Shown: one piece after another, positions 1 through 9,791 of the stretch
How the letters are laid out: the number at the start of each line of letters is the position of its first letter
Numbering within the stretch: position 1 is the first letter of the stretch
DNA from: a virus
IMG/VR virus record: IMGVR_UViG_3300010297_000038
Location: 1 to 32,393 of that record
DNA length: 32,393 bases
Strand: one strand, 5' to 3'
Notes under the pieces: generated by a model
What the model saw: the letters and a program-made list of their open reading frames with translations, nothing else
Databases searched by the model: none
What the model was told of the DNA's origin: nothing
Made by a program: the position numbers and the translations under genes

Positions 1-3000
1 CTATCACCTTTTTCACCGATAACAGTCGTTGTAACTGGCTTTACCCATAATCTTTTAATACCTAGGCCATACCAATTTAAAATAGTTAAACTTACATATC
101 TATCATCTGCAGCCGGTGTAAATTCGATAGTTCTTGTTGTATACTCACCAGGCACTGGAGCGTTTTCGAGACTAGCTGAAGGAGTGACCTTGATATACTG
201 AGTATCAGCTCCGCTGCGGAGATACTGGTGATTAAAATTTTGTATAAGAGGTGAATTTTGTGTATCGCCTAGGTATCGGTACCCGACTCTATCCTTCCCC
301 TCAGCTAGATCAGTTGTTATTGAGTATAATCTTATATAGAGCCCATCTATAGTAGGAACCGTCACGTCAGGAGACTTGTATGTGACAGTAAATCTAACTT
401 TACGGCCATCACTAACATCGACAGCCGGGTATACCATACCTGTCGTGTAATCAGTTACCCCCTGTAACTGTAAAACATTTTCATCCTCAAGGTATGTAAT
501 AGAAGACGGGCCCTCATCATTACCGTAACCGTATACTGCTTCACAACCATTAGGCCGGCCGGCTGATCCATCTTTACCTACAATTTTTACCCAAGTGTAA
601 TCGTCGTGATCAGTAGAATCAAGTTCGTTACTGTCTGTATACGTACCTAAAAACGAACGATCCCCTGGGTTATTATCTGTAGTAAAGTTAGTACCGAATT
701 CATCATCTGCATACGCAATATGCAGATAGGAGCTGATACCATCTGCCCCATCCGCTCCTCGTATGCCTGCCGGTCCTTGTATTGAACCGGCATCCACGAA
801 CTCAGTCCCATTATATACATATAGACTACCGGATATCAGATATGAATCACCTTGTATGTTATTTGACGTGGGTAGATCATCTACTGAATCCAGACTATCT
901 TTAATGTTAATAGATGTACCATCACGACCAAGCATCTTTATAAATACTAGATCCTCAATAACATTATCAGTTAAACTGCTAATATTGGTAATAGAGGAAT
1001 TATAGAATGATACAAAAACAAAATCAGAATTAGTTTGTGTCAGCGAACACTGTGCTACCGTAGTTGGGTTCTCAACTGTTGAGTAAATCGGTGTAACAGC
1101 ACCGTCTTGCGATGTTGCTCTCGGTGATGACCAATCATCACTTAATATTATATCAGAGCTTGAATCTTGAGTACTAATTGCTGTTGCAAATGTCTGCCAT
1201 AGCACTCTATCTGTAGTATCTTTACTAGGTAGTTCATAGGTCCAACCGTTTGTTGTTCCTTCATCTCCATTTGATAGATACGTGCCAAAAGTCCAGGTGT
1301 CGGATACAAAATCATACGTACCACTTAATGTAGGTAAATCTAACTCTCCTGCGATAGGAGTAAAATCGGTTCTCTTGAAAAGAGTAAGCGGTCTACCTAT
1401 ACCACCGGACTCGCCTCGCAAGCCTCGTTCACCGACAATACCCCACTTAGCAGGTGCACTCCATTCGTTAGCTTCTATGGTATCAGTATCATTTATATTT
1501 GATACGTTACCGCTAGCAGTTGCATGTACAATATATACTTGCTGATCACCGTCAGGTATCGTATCGCTCCAGCCATTTGATAGTACATCGGTAATTTGCC
1601 CAGCCGTCTCGCCGGAGAGGGCTACAGTACATGTACCTGGATTCGTAGTAGGTAATACACTTGATCTTATATAAGCCTGTACTATATGCGATACAGTCGT
1701 TTCAGTTAAATCAAATGGGTTTTGAGAAAATATAATAGGCGACGTCCACTCTGTATCTGGTATAATATCGTAATTATCTCTCGACGATGCGGTTGCATTA
1801 ATCTGCCAGAGGTAATGATTTGAACCGTTATATGACGGCGCGGTAAGTGACCATCCTTGCTTATTTGCACTTTCTATCTCGATTAACTCACCTCTCTTAT
1901 TTGAGCCTTCATCGCCAAGGTAATATCTAAATGATCCGGTAGGTTTTTCAGGAGACGGTGTATTCGGTGATGACGTTCTCTTATATAGACTTACTACTGT
2001 AGTTGCTAGGCCAGTTAAACCTTGCCCACCGGGCTTGCGGAACGAAACCGTATCACTCCATTCATTACTAGCAATTATATCTATATAGTTATCATCAGTT
2101 TCATCGGAATCAGAAGCTAAAGCTTGTATACTATACACCCAGTCATTATCCGGTAACTCTGTTCTCCAACCAGTATCAACGTCATCGCCATTACTATTCT
2201 TTGTTAAAATTTTATGATCAGATGTAACATTTATAACCTGCCCGTTTATCTCTGTTCTAATCACATTACCGAAATTTGATGAATCTCTAGCTAAGTCAAC
2301 AGCTATATTAACTTCAGATGGCATAGTCGGTATATTGTTACCTGTTAATTGAGTATCAGAGCCATAGTATAGAGTTATACGCGTGTTTGTTACCCCATCA
2401 AACCCAGCTACACCGTCATAAGCTAGTATAGCAGGTATCGACCAGGGGTTATCAGAATCAGCATAGTCTGTACCAGTATTACCTCTCACATTAAAGTTAC
2501 GCTGACTAACATATATCTGTCCTGGGCCTGGAGGTATAGTAGAAGACCATGTCAATTCACCATTTGGGTCTGATGGCAGACCTAAGCTATTTTGACCGAA
2601 ATTATAGGACCCACCGGTAGGTATATAGCTTTCAACTTGTATATCTTCGCTACCGCTATACCGTGTATATACCTGTGCAAGATATGTAGATACAGCAACT
2701 TCACCGTCATCAGGGGCCAGGATAGGATCCCCCCATTGAATATCTGTATCATTCGGATATTGTCCGGATTCCGGGTCGTAAACTGATTCTGCTATACCTA
2801 CGGCTACGTATAAGAAGTCACGACCGTAATCTATATTACTATCTTCTAAAGTTGATTTATAAGGTTCACTCGACCAACCCGTGCCCTGTAAGTTTAGTAT
2901 TTTATCTTGAAAATTAAATTCAGCTGCAGAAAGAGATGTTACATGCGGAGCATCGCCGACAGAGCGGAGATATGCTCTTACCTGAGCTACTACGTTACCT

Positions 3001-4169
3001 TGATTACCATCAATTGTAGCTTGAGAAACTTTTTTAGGCCATGACCATACCAAAGAGTCATCTATAACATCTTCATTACCTGTGAAATTACTACGCGCGG
3101 ACGCGACAGTATGAGATACCCATAAGTCTGTTGTACGTCCAGCAACTTTAAAGTCATCCGGTACTTCTTCAGACCATCCTTCAAACTGCTCTCCTGGCCC
3201 ATCTGGTAAAATAAACTTGTTTAATCTAAAATCATATCTACCCCCTAAAGCAGGGTCCCCTTCACCAGGTCTGGGCATATAATTCAATCCTTCAGAAATA
3301 TTATCGGTAAAACTTACAAGACCTACTTCATTAGTTCTCTTATAAATCGAACCAAAATATGTTGAAAATCCATCCGCACCATCTGAAGCAAATCTCGTTG
3401 GAAGTGACCAGGTACCAGCTGTATCGATACCTTCATCTCCTACAATTGAGAATTGATGATTGCACATCCATAATTGCTGACCTTGATAAGCGGCCTCCTC
3501 AGCATCAGACGCACCACCACCAAGTTTTGGTCCTAGATCACCACCTACGTCTCTAAACCAACCCGCCGGTGGTGTTAATTCATCGGTTCCAAAATTGAAC
3601 GTACCGCCTGTAGGAGCAGGTGGCACTGTAGAACTTCTCGTAAAAATAACAGCTTGATATGTTGACTTACCAGCTGAACCAGGTAGCCCCTGTATACCAT
3701 TAGGCTCCGGGTCAGACCACTCTATATTGTTATCAATACCAGTTGAGCCTAAAACTTGAGCTACGCCGCTCGCTGAATATAAAACCCAATCTTCCTTCCC
3801 CGCTTCAACTGGAGGTACATTTTTATACCATCTCGGATTTTGCGGTGGGGTAAATATCTTATTAGTAAAATCATAGCTACCATCATCATTCTGACCGTAT
3901 CCGGGTTTCAGCTCATTAACGGTACCTTCAGCTATCGTTGTCGGGTCAATTCTCCTATATACTACTAATTGAGCTATTGTACCACCCGAGTAACCATCCT
4001 GACCTGGTTGACCGTCTTCACCTTTTGGACCTCTAAAAGCTATAGATTGAACTGGTGCCGAAACGGATCTAAACACGCCGTTAACTTCCTTATATACGTG
4101 TAATAAATCACCATCATTTAACTCATTATCACGTGGGATTTCATTTATTCTAATACCAGTATCCGCCAT
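1..4169 (-). CDS. Giant collagen-like, tandem-module tail fibre/adhesin, 3' end missing
   Basis: An uninterrupted reading frame runs on the minus strand from ATG at 4169 to the left edge: 1389 codons and no stop, so the C-terminus lies outside. The protein starts MADTGIRINEIPRDNELNDG. Short Gly-X-Y collagen-like runs include GPKGEDGQPGQDG near residue 46, GLPGSAG, GLRGESGGIG and GPAGIRGADGADG near residue 1130; the frame leaves the window in another (GEKGD). Between about residues 60 and 1020 lie roughly nine divergent modules of about 105 aa. Each has a Y-x-R strand, a PTGGSYNF-like strand, a GWS-x-x-x-P turn, an L/V-W/Y strand and a closing EWS-x-P. A further module carries SYLHIAYADDEFG and DDYTWVKIVGKDG. 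Such modules are common in phage fibres, so the protein is most likely a trimeric host-recognition fibre. A TATAAATA box sits 7 bases before the start. The receptor and the remaining length are unknown. Confidence 0.85.
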   Translation of the reverse strand, partial: MADTGIRINEIPRDNELNDGDLLHVYKEVNGVFRSVSAPVQSIAFRGPKGEDGQPGQDGYSGGTIAQLVVYRRIDPTTIAEGTVNELKPGYGQNDDGSYDFTNKIFTPPQNPRWYKNVPPVEAGKEDWVLYSASGVAQVLGSTGIDNNIEWSDPEPNGIQGLPGSAGKSTYQAVIFTRSSTVPPAPTGGTFNFGTDELTPPAGWFRDVGGDLGPKLGGGASDAEEAAYQGQQLWMCNHQFSIVGDEGIDTAGTWSLPTRFASDGADGFSTYFGSIYKRTNEVGLVSFTDNISEGLNYMPRPGEGDPALGGRYDFRLNKFILPDGPGEQFEGWSEEVPDDFKVAGRTTDLWVSHTVASARSNFTGNEDVIDDSLVWSWPKKVSQATIDGNQGNVVAQVRAYLRSVGDAPHVTSLSAAEFNFQDKILNLQGTGWSSEPYKSTLEDSNIDYGRDFLYVAVGIAESVYDPESGQYPNDTDIQWGDPILAPDDGEVAVSTYLAQVYTRYSGSEDIQVESYIPTGGSYNFGQNSLGLPSDPNGELTWSSTIPPGPGQIYVSQRNFNVRGNTGTDYADSDNPWSIPAILAYDGVAGFDGVTNTRITLYYGSDTQLTGNNIPTMPSEVNIAVDLARDSSNFGNVIRTEINGQVINVTSDHKILTKNSNGDDVDTGWRTELPDNDWVYSIQALASDSDETDDNYIDIIASNEWSDTVSFRKPGGQGLTGLATTVVSLYKRTSSPNTPSPEKPTGSFRYYLGDEGSNKRGELIEIESANKQGWSLTAPSYNGSNHYLWQINATASSRDNYDIIPDTEWTSPIIFSQNPFDLTETTVSHIVQAYIRSSVLPTTNPGTCTVALSGETAGQITDVLSNGWSDTIPDGDQQVYIVHATASGNVSNINDTDTIEANEWSAPAKWGIVGERGLRGESGGIGRPLTLFKRTDFTPIAGELDLPTLSGTYDFVSDTWTFGTYLSNGDEGTTNGWTYELPSKDTTDRVLWQTFATAISTQDSSSDIILSDDWSSPRATSQDGAVTPIYSTVENPTTVAQCSLTQTNSDFVFVSFYNSSITNISSLTDNVIEDLVFIKMLGRDGTSINIKDSLDSVDDLPTSNNIQGDSYLISGSLYVYNGTEFVDAGSIQGPAGIRGADGADGISSYLHIAYADDEFGTNFTTDNNPGDRSFLGTYTDSNELDSTDHDDYTWVKIVGKDGSAGRPNGCEAVYGYGNDEGPSSITYLEDENVLQLQGVTDYTTGMVYPAVDVSDGRKVRFTVTYKSPDVTVPTIDGLYIRLYSITTDLAEGKDRVGYRYLGDTQNSPLIQNFNHQYLRSGADTQYIKVTPSASLENAPVPGEYTTRTIEFTPAADDRYVSLTILNWYGLGIKRLWVKPVTTTVIGEKGD

Positions 4170-4176
4170 ATATAAT

Positions 4177-4184
4177 TATTTATA
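4177..4184 (-). promoter_or_regulatory. T4-type late promoter box, giant fibre
   Basis: Exact TATAAATA, 7 bases before the ATG at 4169. It matches the T4 gp55-dependent late promoter consensus. Confidence 0.65.
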
Positions 4185-4237
4185 TTTTGTCATCAGTTTA
4201 TACTGCACGGTCATAGCATTAAATAATATTATTATAA

Positions 4238-6076
4238 ATGATTGAGCAAACTTTATTTAACTATACAACCGGTAATATCCTCGCTTTAAACGATGAACCG
4301 TATACTGGTTATTATAATGTAACGAACGGAAACTTTTATAGTGGTCGGCAGGTTACATCTAACTCTAGCTTTCTTGATATATTAGATAACGCTCTCGGTA
4401 ATTACATTAAAGAGAAGCTATACTTTAATAGGACTCCTATAGAGGTACTGACATTACCATATTCAGAATCAGATGTACGGTTTGAACCAGGAGATTTTAT
4501 AAATCAAAATAGTATAAACGAAAAGCTTAAAAAACTCAATAGCAATTATTTAGAGCTTTTTAATTTTTCATCAACCCAGACGAATGACTTACCTGAAGGG
4601 TTTGTTGGGTTTATTGGTACAAGTGCTCAGGATGATGATAGTTTTGGATTAAATGTTACTCCACCTACACGAGCTAATTACTCTTTAGATTATACTGCCG
4701 CTGGGTTAAAAGATGTAATAAGGATTGAGGTAATTCCTCAAAAATTAGGTCCAGTCGAGACAACGCCGAGTAGCTTTCTATCAATTTACGCTACAGCTAG
4801 CGCCTTATATACATTTACATGCCCTAATGTAGACTTCAATACAACCTTTACCTTTAGATCTTCCTCTGCCTTCGTAGATGGATTTAATACAAGACCTTAT
4901 AATTCAATTGCTGATATAACTACTAATGGTAAAGATCTCTTATTTGTAAGCGATACTCATCATAACCAGATATATAGATTATATATTGACCCTCTCGTGA
5001 ATGATTCTAGAATTACCGGTAATGATCTAGAGTATTTAAATCAAGGAGGTGTTGAAATTAATACTGTCGGAGCTAGTATATTATCCGGAGCTGATATAAT
5101 AGAGTACGGTTTAGGGGAAGTATACACTTATAATAGAGGTACCAAAACCTTTGTAGTTCTCGGTGAAGATTTATCGTTTAAGAGGAGATTTACTAGTAAG
5201 GAAATTAAAGATAATGAACCAGTAAGCTTTACGATCAATACAGTTGATAAAAATTTATATGTACTTCTGAGCAACTATAAAATACTAAAGATACCTACGG
5301 ATTTTAAGCAAGAGATTACAACTATTACTCTCGATAATACTTTCTTTCCTATTGAGAGTCCGAAGAAGATATTCTTCTCGAAAAACAATAGTAATATTTA
5401 CTATATCATGACTACATATAATCTATATAAGTATTTTAATGTAGGTTCAAACGTACCGATTGGTAAATTTAACTGGGCAAAAACTAATGTACCATCACTA
5501 ACTTCAGACGGCTTATTAAGACCGGATGATATACTATCAGATGCAGCTATATTAGAGGAAAATAATAACTATGATTCGCTGTTTATTTTAGAGAAAAATG
5601 TACCGCAACATGAATATTCAGGTCTTATTAATGCTACTGGTATTGATAAAATTTTAAGATGTAACGAGGCAAATGGTAGAATAAAACTGCTTGAGAATGA
5701 ACTTTTTAGGTCATTTGATTTGAACGATATATTAGTTAAGGATCAATACTTTAATAGCTTGACACTTAATAAGAGTTTTAAGAAATTAATATTTAATATG
5801 GATATTTTTTCATCATATTTACAGTCAAAATTCTTATTGGAATACAACCAGTTCGATGATTTAAAATCAACCGGTAAAACTACACTAACAGCTACCCCGG
5901 TATTTGCAAAAGATTATAATATGTTTGCTGGTCCTAACGAAGTTATTACACCGCAAGTATTAAATAGATGCACAAAAAAAATAATAGATTATCAGGAATA
6001 TCTATTATCCGTTTTGCAAGGTCAGCTGATAAACCAAAAATATACAAAAACGGAAGTTAGGTATATAGCTACGTAA
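4238..6076 (+). CDS. Virion-associated propeller-like protein, 612 aa
   Basis: The function is not recognised. The N-terminus has EPYTGYYNVTNGNFYSG (residues 20-36), a strand pattern I associate with phage virion proteins, followed by NYIKEKLYFNR. The middle third holds repeated short beta strands of the type DLLFVSDTHHNQIYRL, KNLYVLLSNYKILKI and NIYYIMTTYNLYKY, which resemble the blades of an NHL-type beta-propeller. The C-terminal 80 residues look helical. No signal peptide or membrane segment is visible. The gene is divergent from the giant fibre and lies 17 bases before the S74 fibre gene, so it probably belongs to the tail or fibre apparatus. ATTAAATA lies 12 bases before the ATG (4218-4225), a poorer promoter match than elsewhere. 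No Shine-Dalgarno site is seen. Confidence 0.7.
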   Translation: MIEQTLFNYTTGNILALNDEPYTGYYNVTNGNFYSGRQVTSNSSFLDILDNALGNYIKEKLYFNRTPIEVLTLPYSESDVRFEPGDFINQNSINEKLKKLNSNYLELFNFSSTQTNDLPEGFVGFIGTSAQDDDSFGLNVTPPTRANYSLDYTAAGLKDVIRIEVIPQKLGPVETTPSSFLSIYATASALYTFTCPNVDFNTTFTFRSSSAFVDGFNTRPYNSIADITTNGKDLLFVSDTHHNQIYRLYIDPLVNDSRITGNDLEYLNQGGVEINTVGASILSGADIIEYGLGEVYTYNRGTKTFVVLGEDLSFKRRFTSKEIKDNEPVSFTINTVDKNLYVLLSNYKILKIPTDFKQEITTITLDNTFFPIESPKKIFFSKNNSNIYYIMTTYNLYKYFNVGSNVPIGKFNWAKTNVPSLTSDGLLRPDDILSDAAILEENNNYDSLFILEKNVPQHEYSGLINATGIDKILRCNEANGRIKLLENELFRSFDLNDILVKDQYFNSLTLNKSFKKLIFNMDIFSSYLQSKFLLEYNQFDDLKSTGKTTLTATPVFAKDYNMFAGPNEVITPQVLNRCTKKIIDYQEYLLSVLQGQLINQKYTKTEVRYIAT

Positions 6077-6080
6077 TTTG

Positions 6081-6088
6081 AATAAATA
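6081..6088 (+). promoter_or_regulatory. Late promoter-like box, S74 fibre
   Basis: AATAAATA, 5 bases before the ATG at 6094, in the 17-base gap after the upstream stop codon. Confidence 0.5.
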
Positions 6089-6093
6089 TTATT

Positions 6094-6903
6094 ATGTCTA
6101 AGTTTACCGGTCAGAATATATGCGCTACATATACTAACATACTCAACATTGGAAGTGTCGACGGTTGCAACTGCTGCCTAACGCAAAGTACTAAATGTCG
6201 CATAACAGATAGTTTCGGTATTCCTAGTTCGATATGTATCGGAGGTTCTGGTACCGGTATTGATATAAGTGGACCAATTAATGGTACGAGTTGCATTACA
6301 GTCGGTACCGATGCTAATATTAGTGGTAATCTCACTAGCGGCCCGGCAACTATAAACGGGTCAGCAACTATTACCGGGTCGAGTATTATCGGATCTAGTA
6401 ATAACTGCTGTACCGTTTCATGCGGCGATCTTTTCGTAGGCGGTACACCAACTGGTAGATGCGTAACAATGGATGCAGCAACTGGTAATACAACAATTAA
6501 AGGCACATTGAATGTAGGAGCGGATCAATCAGATACTACAGTAAACCTATTCGTGAAAGGCGTTACAACTGTTACAGGCGAGATAAGAAGCTGCGCTGAT
6601 GTAGTTGCTTACTATACATCTGATTGTAATCTTAAGAGTAACCTTAATAAAATTTGCAATACTCAGAGTATTATAAGCGGTCTTTCTGGTTATTCATTTG
6701 ACTGGAACGATAAATCAGATAAAGAAGGATCTGACTTAGGATTAATAGCTCAGGATGTTCAGGAGGTACTGCCTTCTATTGTTAAACAAAGGGATAATGG
6801 TTACCTAGCAGTAGATTACATTAAGCTTATACCTGTTCTTATTGAAGAGGTAAAGAGGCTTAATAACGAAGTAGAGAAGTTAAAGAGTTTGCAAACTTTT
6901 TAA
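6094..6903 (+). CDS. Tail fibre/spike with C-terminal S74 intramolecular chaperone domain
   Basis: The 269-aa protein ends in an S74 (intramolecular chaperone, self-cleaving) domain from about residue 165. Visible hallmarks are TSDCNLKSN (Ser176-Asp177 and Lys181, the expected catalytic Ser/Lys), then LSGYSFDWND, DLGLIAQDVQEVLPSIV and a terminal coiled coil (LIEEVKRLNNEVEKLKSL). This domain helps trimerise beta-helical fibres and then cuts itself off. Residues 50-160 are rich in short G/S/T-flanked strands (ISGNL, INGSATITGSSIIG), consistent with a beta-helix. The protein has 14 cysteines, including CNCC at 25-28 and CC at 105-106, which is unusual for a fibre. It is short for the class, so it may be a tip protein. 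Its stop abuts the stop of the convergent collar fibre. Confidence 0.88.
   Translation: MSKFTGQNICATYTNILNIGSVDGCNCCLTQSTKCRITDSFGIPSSICIGGSGTGIDISGPINGTSCITVGTDANISGNLTSGPATINGSATITGSSIIGSSNNCCTVSCGDLFVGGTPTGRCVTMDAATGNTTIKGTLNVGADQSDTTVNLFVKGVTTVTGEIRSCADVVAYYTSDCNLKSNLNKICNTQSIISGLSGYSFDWNDKSDKEGSDLGLIAQDVQEVLPSIVKQRDNGYLAVDYIKLIPVLIEEVKRLNNEVEKLKSLQTF
6886..6901 (+). terminator. Weak terminator-like palindrome with T-tract
   Basis: AGTTTGCAAACT (6886-6897) is a perfect 12-base palindrome ending in a run of T, at the 3' end of the S74 fibre gene where two genes converge with no gap. The hairpin would be short, so the call is weak. Confidence 0.25.
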
Positions 6904-8667
6904 TTACAGATATATTTCTTCAGCTTCAATTGTCGATACTGCAGCCGGAATCCAAACATTATTAGTCCTACCACCATTAATTGTATATAAATATCCACTA
7001 TAATACGCACTTTGTTTTAATGAATATACGACAGGTACACCTGCTGTAAAGCCACTCCCACCGTTATCATCTAAGAATTTAAATGATTGAGCACCTGCAG
7101 TATAGTATTGTTCAAAGCTTCCCGTTGTTGTGGCATCTTTAAATCTACTAGTTGATTCAGGGTTAATGCAAATTAGCTCTGGTATTTCAGCACCATTTCT
7201 AAATAACTTAATTGCCGGTGAGTGGCTATCCCCACCAGCATGCACATTAAAAGATACTAGTAATTTAGAGGTAGAAAATTTAGGCGTTATAGTTACAGAC
7301 ATTTCCGGTTGCGTACCTCCGGATGAGGGCCCTGTGTATATAGGTGTCCAACCAGCAGTATCTCTACCATAAAATGAATATCGGTACCGGTTTATATTCT
7401 GTACAATATTACGAGTTAGCGAATTCACGATAGGTGTCGATATTTTTAATCTACCAGATCCATCGAACTGGAAATCATCCGTTACTTTTAATCCAATCTC
7501 AGTACTAGATAGATCTATATTTGCTGTCTGACCACCTGATGCATTAAGAGCAGATAATCCAGGACCGACATTCATATCAAACTGCTGAATATCATCAGGC
7601 TTAGCTTTAATGATATATCGAGTTACCGCGTATGGTTGGATGTTGTTATGTGATCCGGTTCCGCCAGTTTCAGACGTGATCCCTTGATAAATCGCGGCAA
7701 AACCTCCACCTCTATCTCCACCCGCCGCCAGGCCTGGCATATCTTCTTGTGTTTTCCCGTAAACCATAACACCTGCGTCCTCAAACCCGCCGGCCGCAGC
7801 TATACCATTTTTATGGCTATGACTCGGCATTTCAGCTATATTAAGCTGGTGTCTGTACTTACCACCTCGTGAACCAAACACAAATTGACAGCTTTCGGTA
7901 CCATCGTTACCGGTACCTGTACCTACAACTACACGGCCTTCAAGATTAGGTAGGAAGTAATCGTCTTCCACGTGGATGCCCCATATATCACCGAGAACAT
8001 CTCTTAATTCCGGGTAATCAGAACCTTTAAAGGTATTACCTTTACACTCTAACCATTTATCATCCGGCACTGTACCTGCACCAGCCCACGGTACGATTGT
8101 ACCAACAGGCATAATTTCTGAGAATACTAATGCAACTGATTCACCTGGTACAGCTTGGTCCCAAGATAGATTACCTGAACCATCAGTCTTTAAAAATCGA
8201 CCTGCAGTTTCACTTTGAGGCCATTTATATGTCTGAGTGTTTAGTTTTGTTTTACCGGATTCAACAATTAGGCACCCATTTAAACCATTGCTGATATTAA
8301 CAGCGCCGTTATTAACGGTTAAGCATTTAACTGTAAACCCGCAATTGTTGTCTAAAACTCTACTATCTACACTATTACTATCTAGTAAAGGGTTATTAAT
8401 AGTACATTCTTTAATTTGATTACATGTTATTGTCTTGTTAGCTATTCTTGTACAATCTACAGCTAATGGCTTGATCTTATTACATGTCACAGCACTATCT
8501 AAAATATTAGTTTCTCGTACGATATTTGGAGTTAAGAAATTTTCTAACTTAATCTTCTTTGTAATACCTTCATCACCGGCATTCTCCCTATCATTAACGA
8601 TAATATGATTAATATCATTATTACGTGTTATTTCATTTAATTCTGAGATCTTTATATCGGTTGCCAT
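6904..8667 (-). CDS. Tail fibre with phage collar domain (short-tail-fibre-like)
   Basis: The 587-aa fibre contains a phage tail collar domain at about residues 184-250: MPVGTIVPWAGAG, then DDKWLECKG, and YFLPNLEGRVVVGTGTG. It is followed by MPSHSHKNG, whose H283-x-H285 recalls the metal-binding HxH of T4 gp12, and by NIQPYAVTRYIIKA, the usual end of the collar/tip region. An extra C-terminal domain of about 225 aa follows (YRYSFYGRDTAGWTP, ITPKFSTSKLLVSFNVHAG, FRNGAEIP), resembling the beta-sandwich end domains of fibres. The N-terminus (ATDIKISELNEI) resembles virion-attachment segments. Residues 61-90 are three 10-residue repeats with Cys at position 2 (C62, C72, C82). It probably binds the host surface as a trimer. 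Confidence 0.88.
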   Translation of the reverse strand: MATDIKISELNEITRNNDINHIIVNDRENAGDEGITKKIKLENFLTPNIVRETNILDSAVTCNKIKPLAVDCTRIANKTITCNQIKECTINNPLLDSNSVDSRVLDNNCGFTVKCLTVNNGAVNISNGLNGCLIVESGKTKLNTQTYKWPQSETAGRFLKTDGSGNLSWDQAVPGESVALVFSEIMPVGTIVPWAGAGTVPDDKWLECKGNTFKGSDYPELRDVLGDIWGIHVEDDYFLPNLEGRVVVGTGTGNDGTESCQFVFGSRGGKYRHQLNIAEMPSHSHKNGIAAAGGFEDAGVMVYGKTQEDMPGLAAGGDRGGGFAAIYQGITSETGGTGSHNNIQPYAVTRYIIKAKPDDIQQFDMNVGPGLSALNASGGQTANIDLSSTEIGLKVTDDFQFDGSGRLKISTPIVNSLTRNIVQNINRYRYSFYGRDTAGWTPIYTGPSSGGTQPEMSVTITPKFSTSKLLVSFNVHAGGDSHSPAIKLFRNGAEIPELICINPESTSRFKDATTTGSFEQYYTAGAQSFKFLDDNGGSGFTAGVPVVYSLKQSAYYSGYLYTINGGRTNNVWIPAAVSTIEAEEIYL

Positions 8668-8672
8668 AATAT

Positions 8673-8680
8673 TATTTATT
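8673..8680 (-). promoter_or_regulatory. Late promoter-like box, collar fibre
   Basis: AATAAATA, 5 bases before the ATG at 8667; it overlaps the stop codon of the upstream gene. Confidence 0.5.
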
Positions 8681-9791
8681 ATAAAGCTCTAATTAATAGC
8701 CCGTCCTTATCAGTCTTCATTCTATTAACAGCACTTAATCCAATTAATCCAGACGGGCCGTAGGCGTTAGATGTATAGCTATATATCTGATCTGTGAAAT
8801 CAAATGCAGTGAAATTATTTACACTACCACTTGACGTCGATGAAACCATGGTGGTACTTGTATATAAAGTAGCTTCCGGTGGTAACTGATTACTCTGGTA
8901 GAATTGTATACTCGCAATATCCTTTGTAATTGCGCTAAATTCTGTACCTATTAAATTATTTTGAGCGAAAAGACCGGTAATAGTATTTTGTAATGTTTCA
9001 AACCCGTCATAAGAATTTAGATTACTGGATAGTAAGATAGAAGTAGTGTTTTGAGTATATGTATATCGTAAATCTTCACCAGATATACTAAATGCTACTG
9101 TATATATATTACCGCTCTTACCCTGTATAGTAAAACCAGAACCTGATAAAGCTGAAAGACCGTTAGTTGTAATATCGTCTTCTAATGTAATTTCCGTACT
9201 ATATAAATAGCTATCGCTTAAGTTAATTAATTCCGGGTTAGTATTTAAATATATATTATCATCAAAGATTACTGGTTCATCAATCTCTACAAAAGCACAA
9301 GGATATATGATATTTTCATCAGACTCTAAATTAAAAAATGGTGTGTTATCACCTGATAAAGTAAATAATTGAGTATTTATAATCTCAAGATTTTTTTCAA
9401 TCGTATTCGCCGGTGATTGTTTGAATACTATCTTATGTTCTGTTGTTAGTGGAGCTGCACCGTTAACGGACATATATTTGATAGTTGCAACAGCGGTTAA
9501 CTCGGATGTAGCAGTTGTAGCCTGGTAATAGGTATGCTTCACAGCGCTTACCGGTAATTCTACGGGGAGACCGTTAGAAAATACCGGTGGTATGCTTTCA
9601 ACTTTTGAAGAGTCACCGTAATTAAAAGTAAATGAATATATACCAACGTTACCTAAATCTATATCATTTATATTAAAATAAACATCTGTAGGTCCTTGAA
9701 TAGCGTATAAATGCGATATCACGTTATCTACGCTCGGTACACCGTTTGATAATGTAACGGTTAAACTATGTCTAGAAGTTAAATGTGCCAT
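8679..9791 (-). CDS. PKD-like domain virion protein, 370 aa
   Basis: Residues about 35-110 look like a PKD/Ig-type fold: FTFNYGDSSKV (57-64, the place of the usual DFGDGS) and later AVKHTYYQA (the usual HTY strand). The rest is beta-rich with no recognised domain. The gene starts inside the end of the 788-aa gene (20-base overlap) and has no promoter box of its own, so it is probably co-transcribed and translated with the baseplate operon. The position between baseplate and fibre genes suggests a baseplate-periphery or fibre-connector protein; this is inference. Confidence 0.7.
   Translation of the reverse strand: MAHLTSRHSLTVTLSNGVPSVDNVISHLYAIQGPTDVYFNINDIDLGNVGIYSFTFNYGDSSKVESIPPVFSNGLPVELPVSAVKHTYYQATTATSELTAVATIKYMSVNGAAPLTTEHKIVFKQSPANTIEKNLEIINTQLFTLSGDNTPFFNLESDENIIYPCAFVEIDEPVIFDDNIYLNTNPELINLSDSYLYSTEITLEDDITTNGLSALSGSGFTIQGKSGNIYTVAFSISGEDLRYTYTQNTTSILLSSNLNSYDGFETLQNTITGLFAQNNLIGTEFSAITKDIASIQFYQSNQLPPEATLYTSTTMVSSTSSGSVNNFTAFDFTDQIYSYTSNAYGPSGLIGLSAVNRMKTDKDGLLIRAL

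Noticed and set aside
1105-3990. CRISPR array or tandem DNA repeat in the left third of the window
   Set aside because: The repetition is at protein level only (about 105-aa modules); the DNA copies are too diverged and there are no regular spacers.
6111-6506. 131-aa ORF on the minus strand inside the S74 fibre gene
   Set aside because: It is antisense to a confidently identified gene and consists of low-complexity Pro/Val/Ile sequence mirroring the Gly-rich repeats, so it is a shadow frame.
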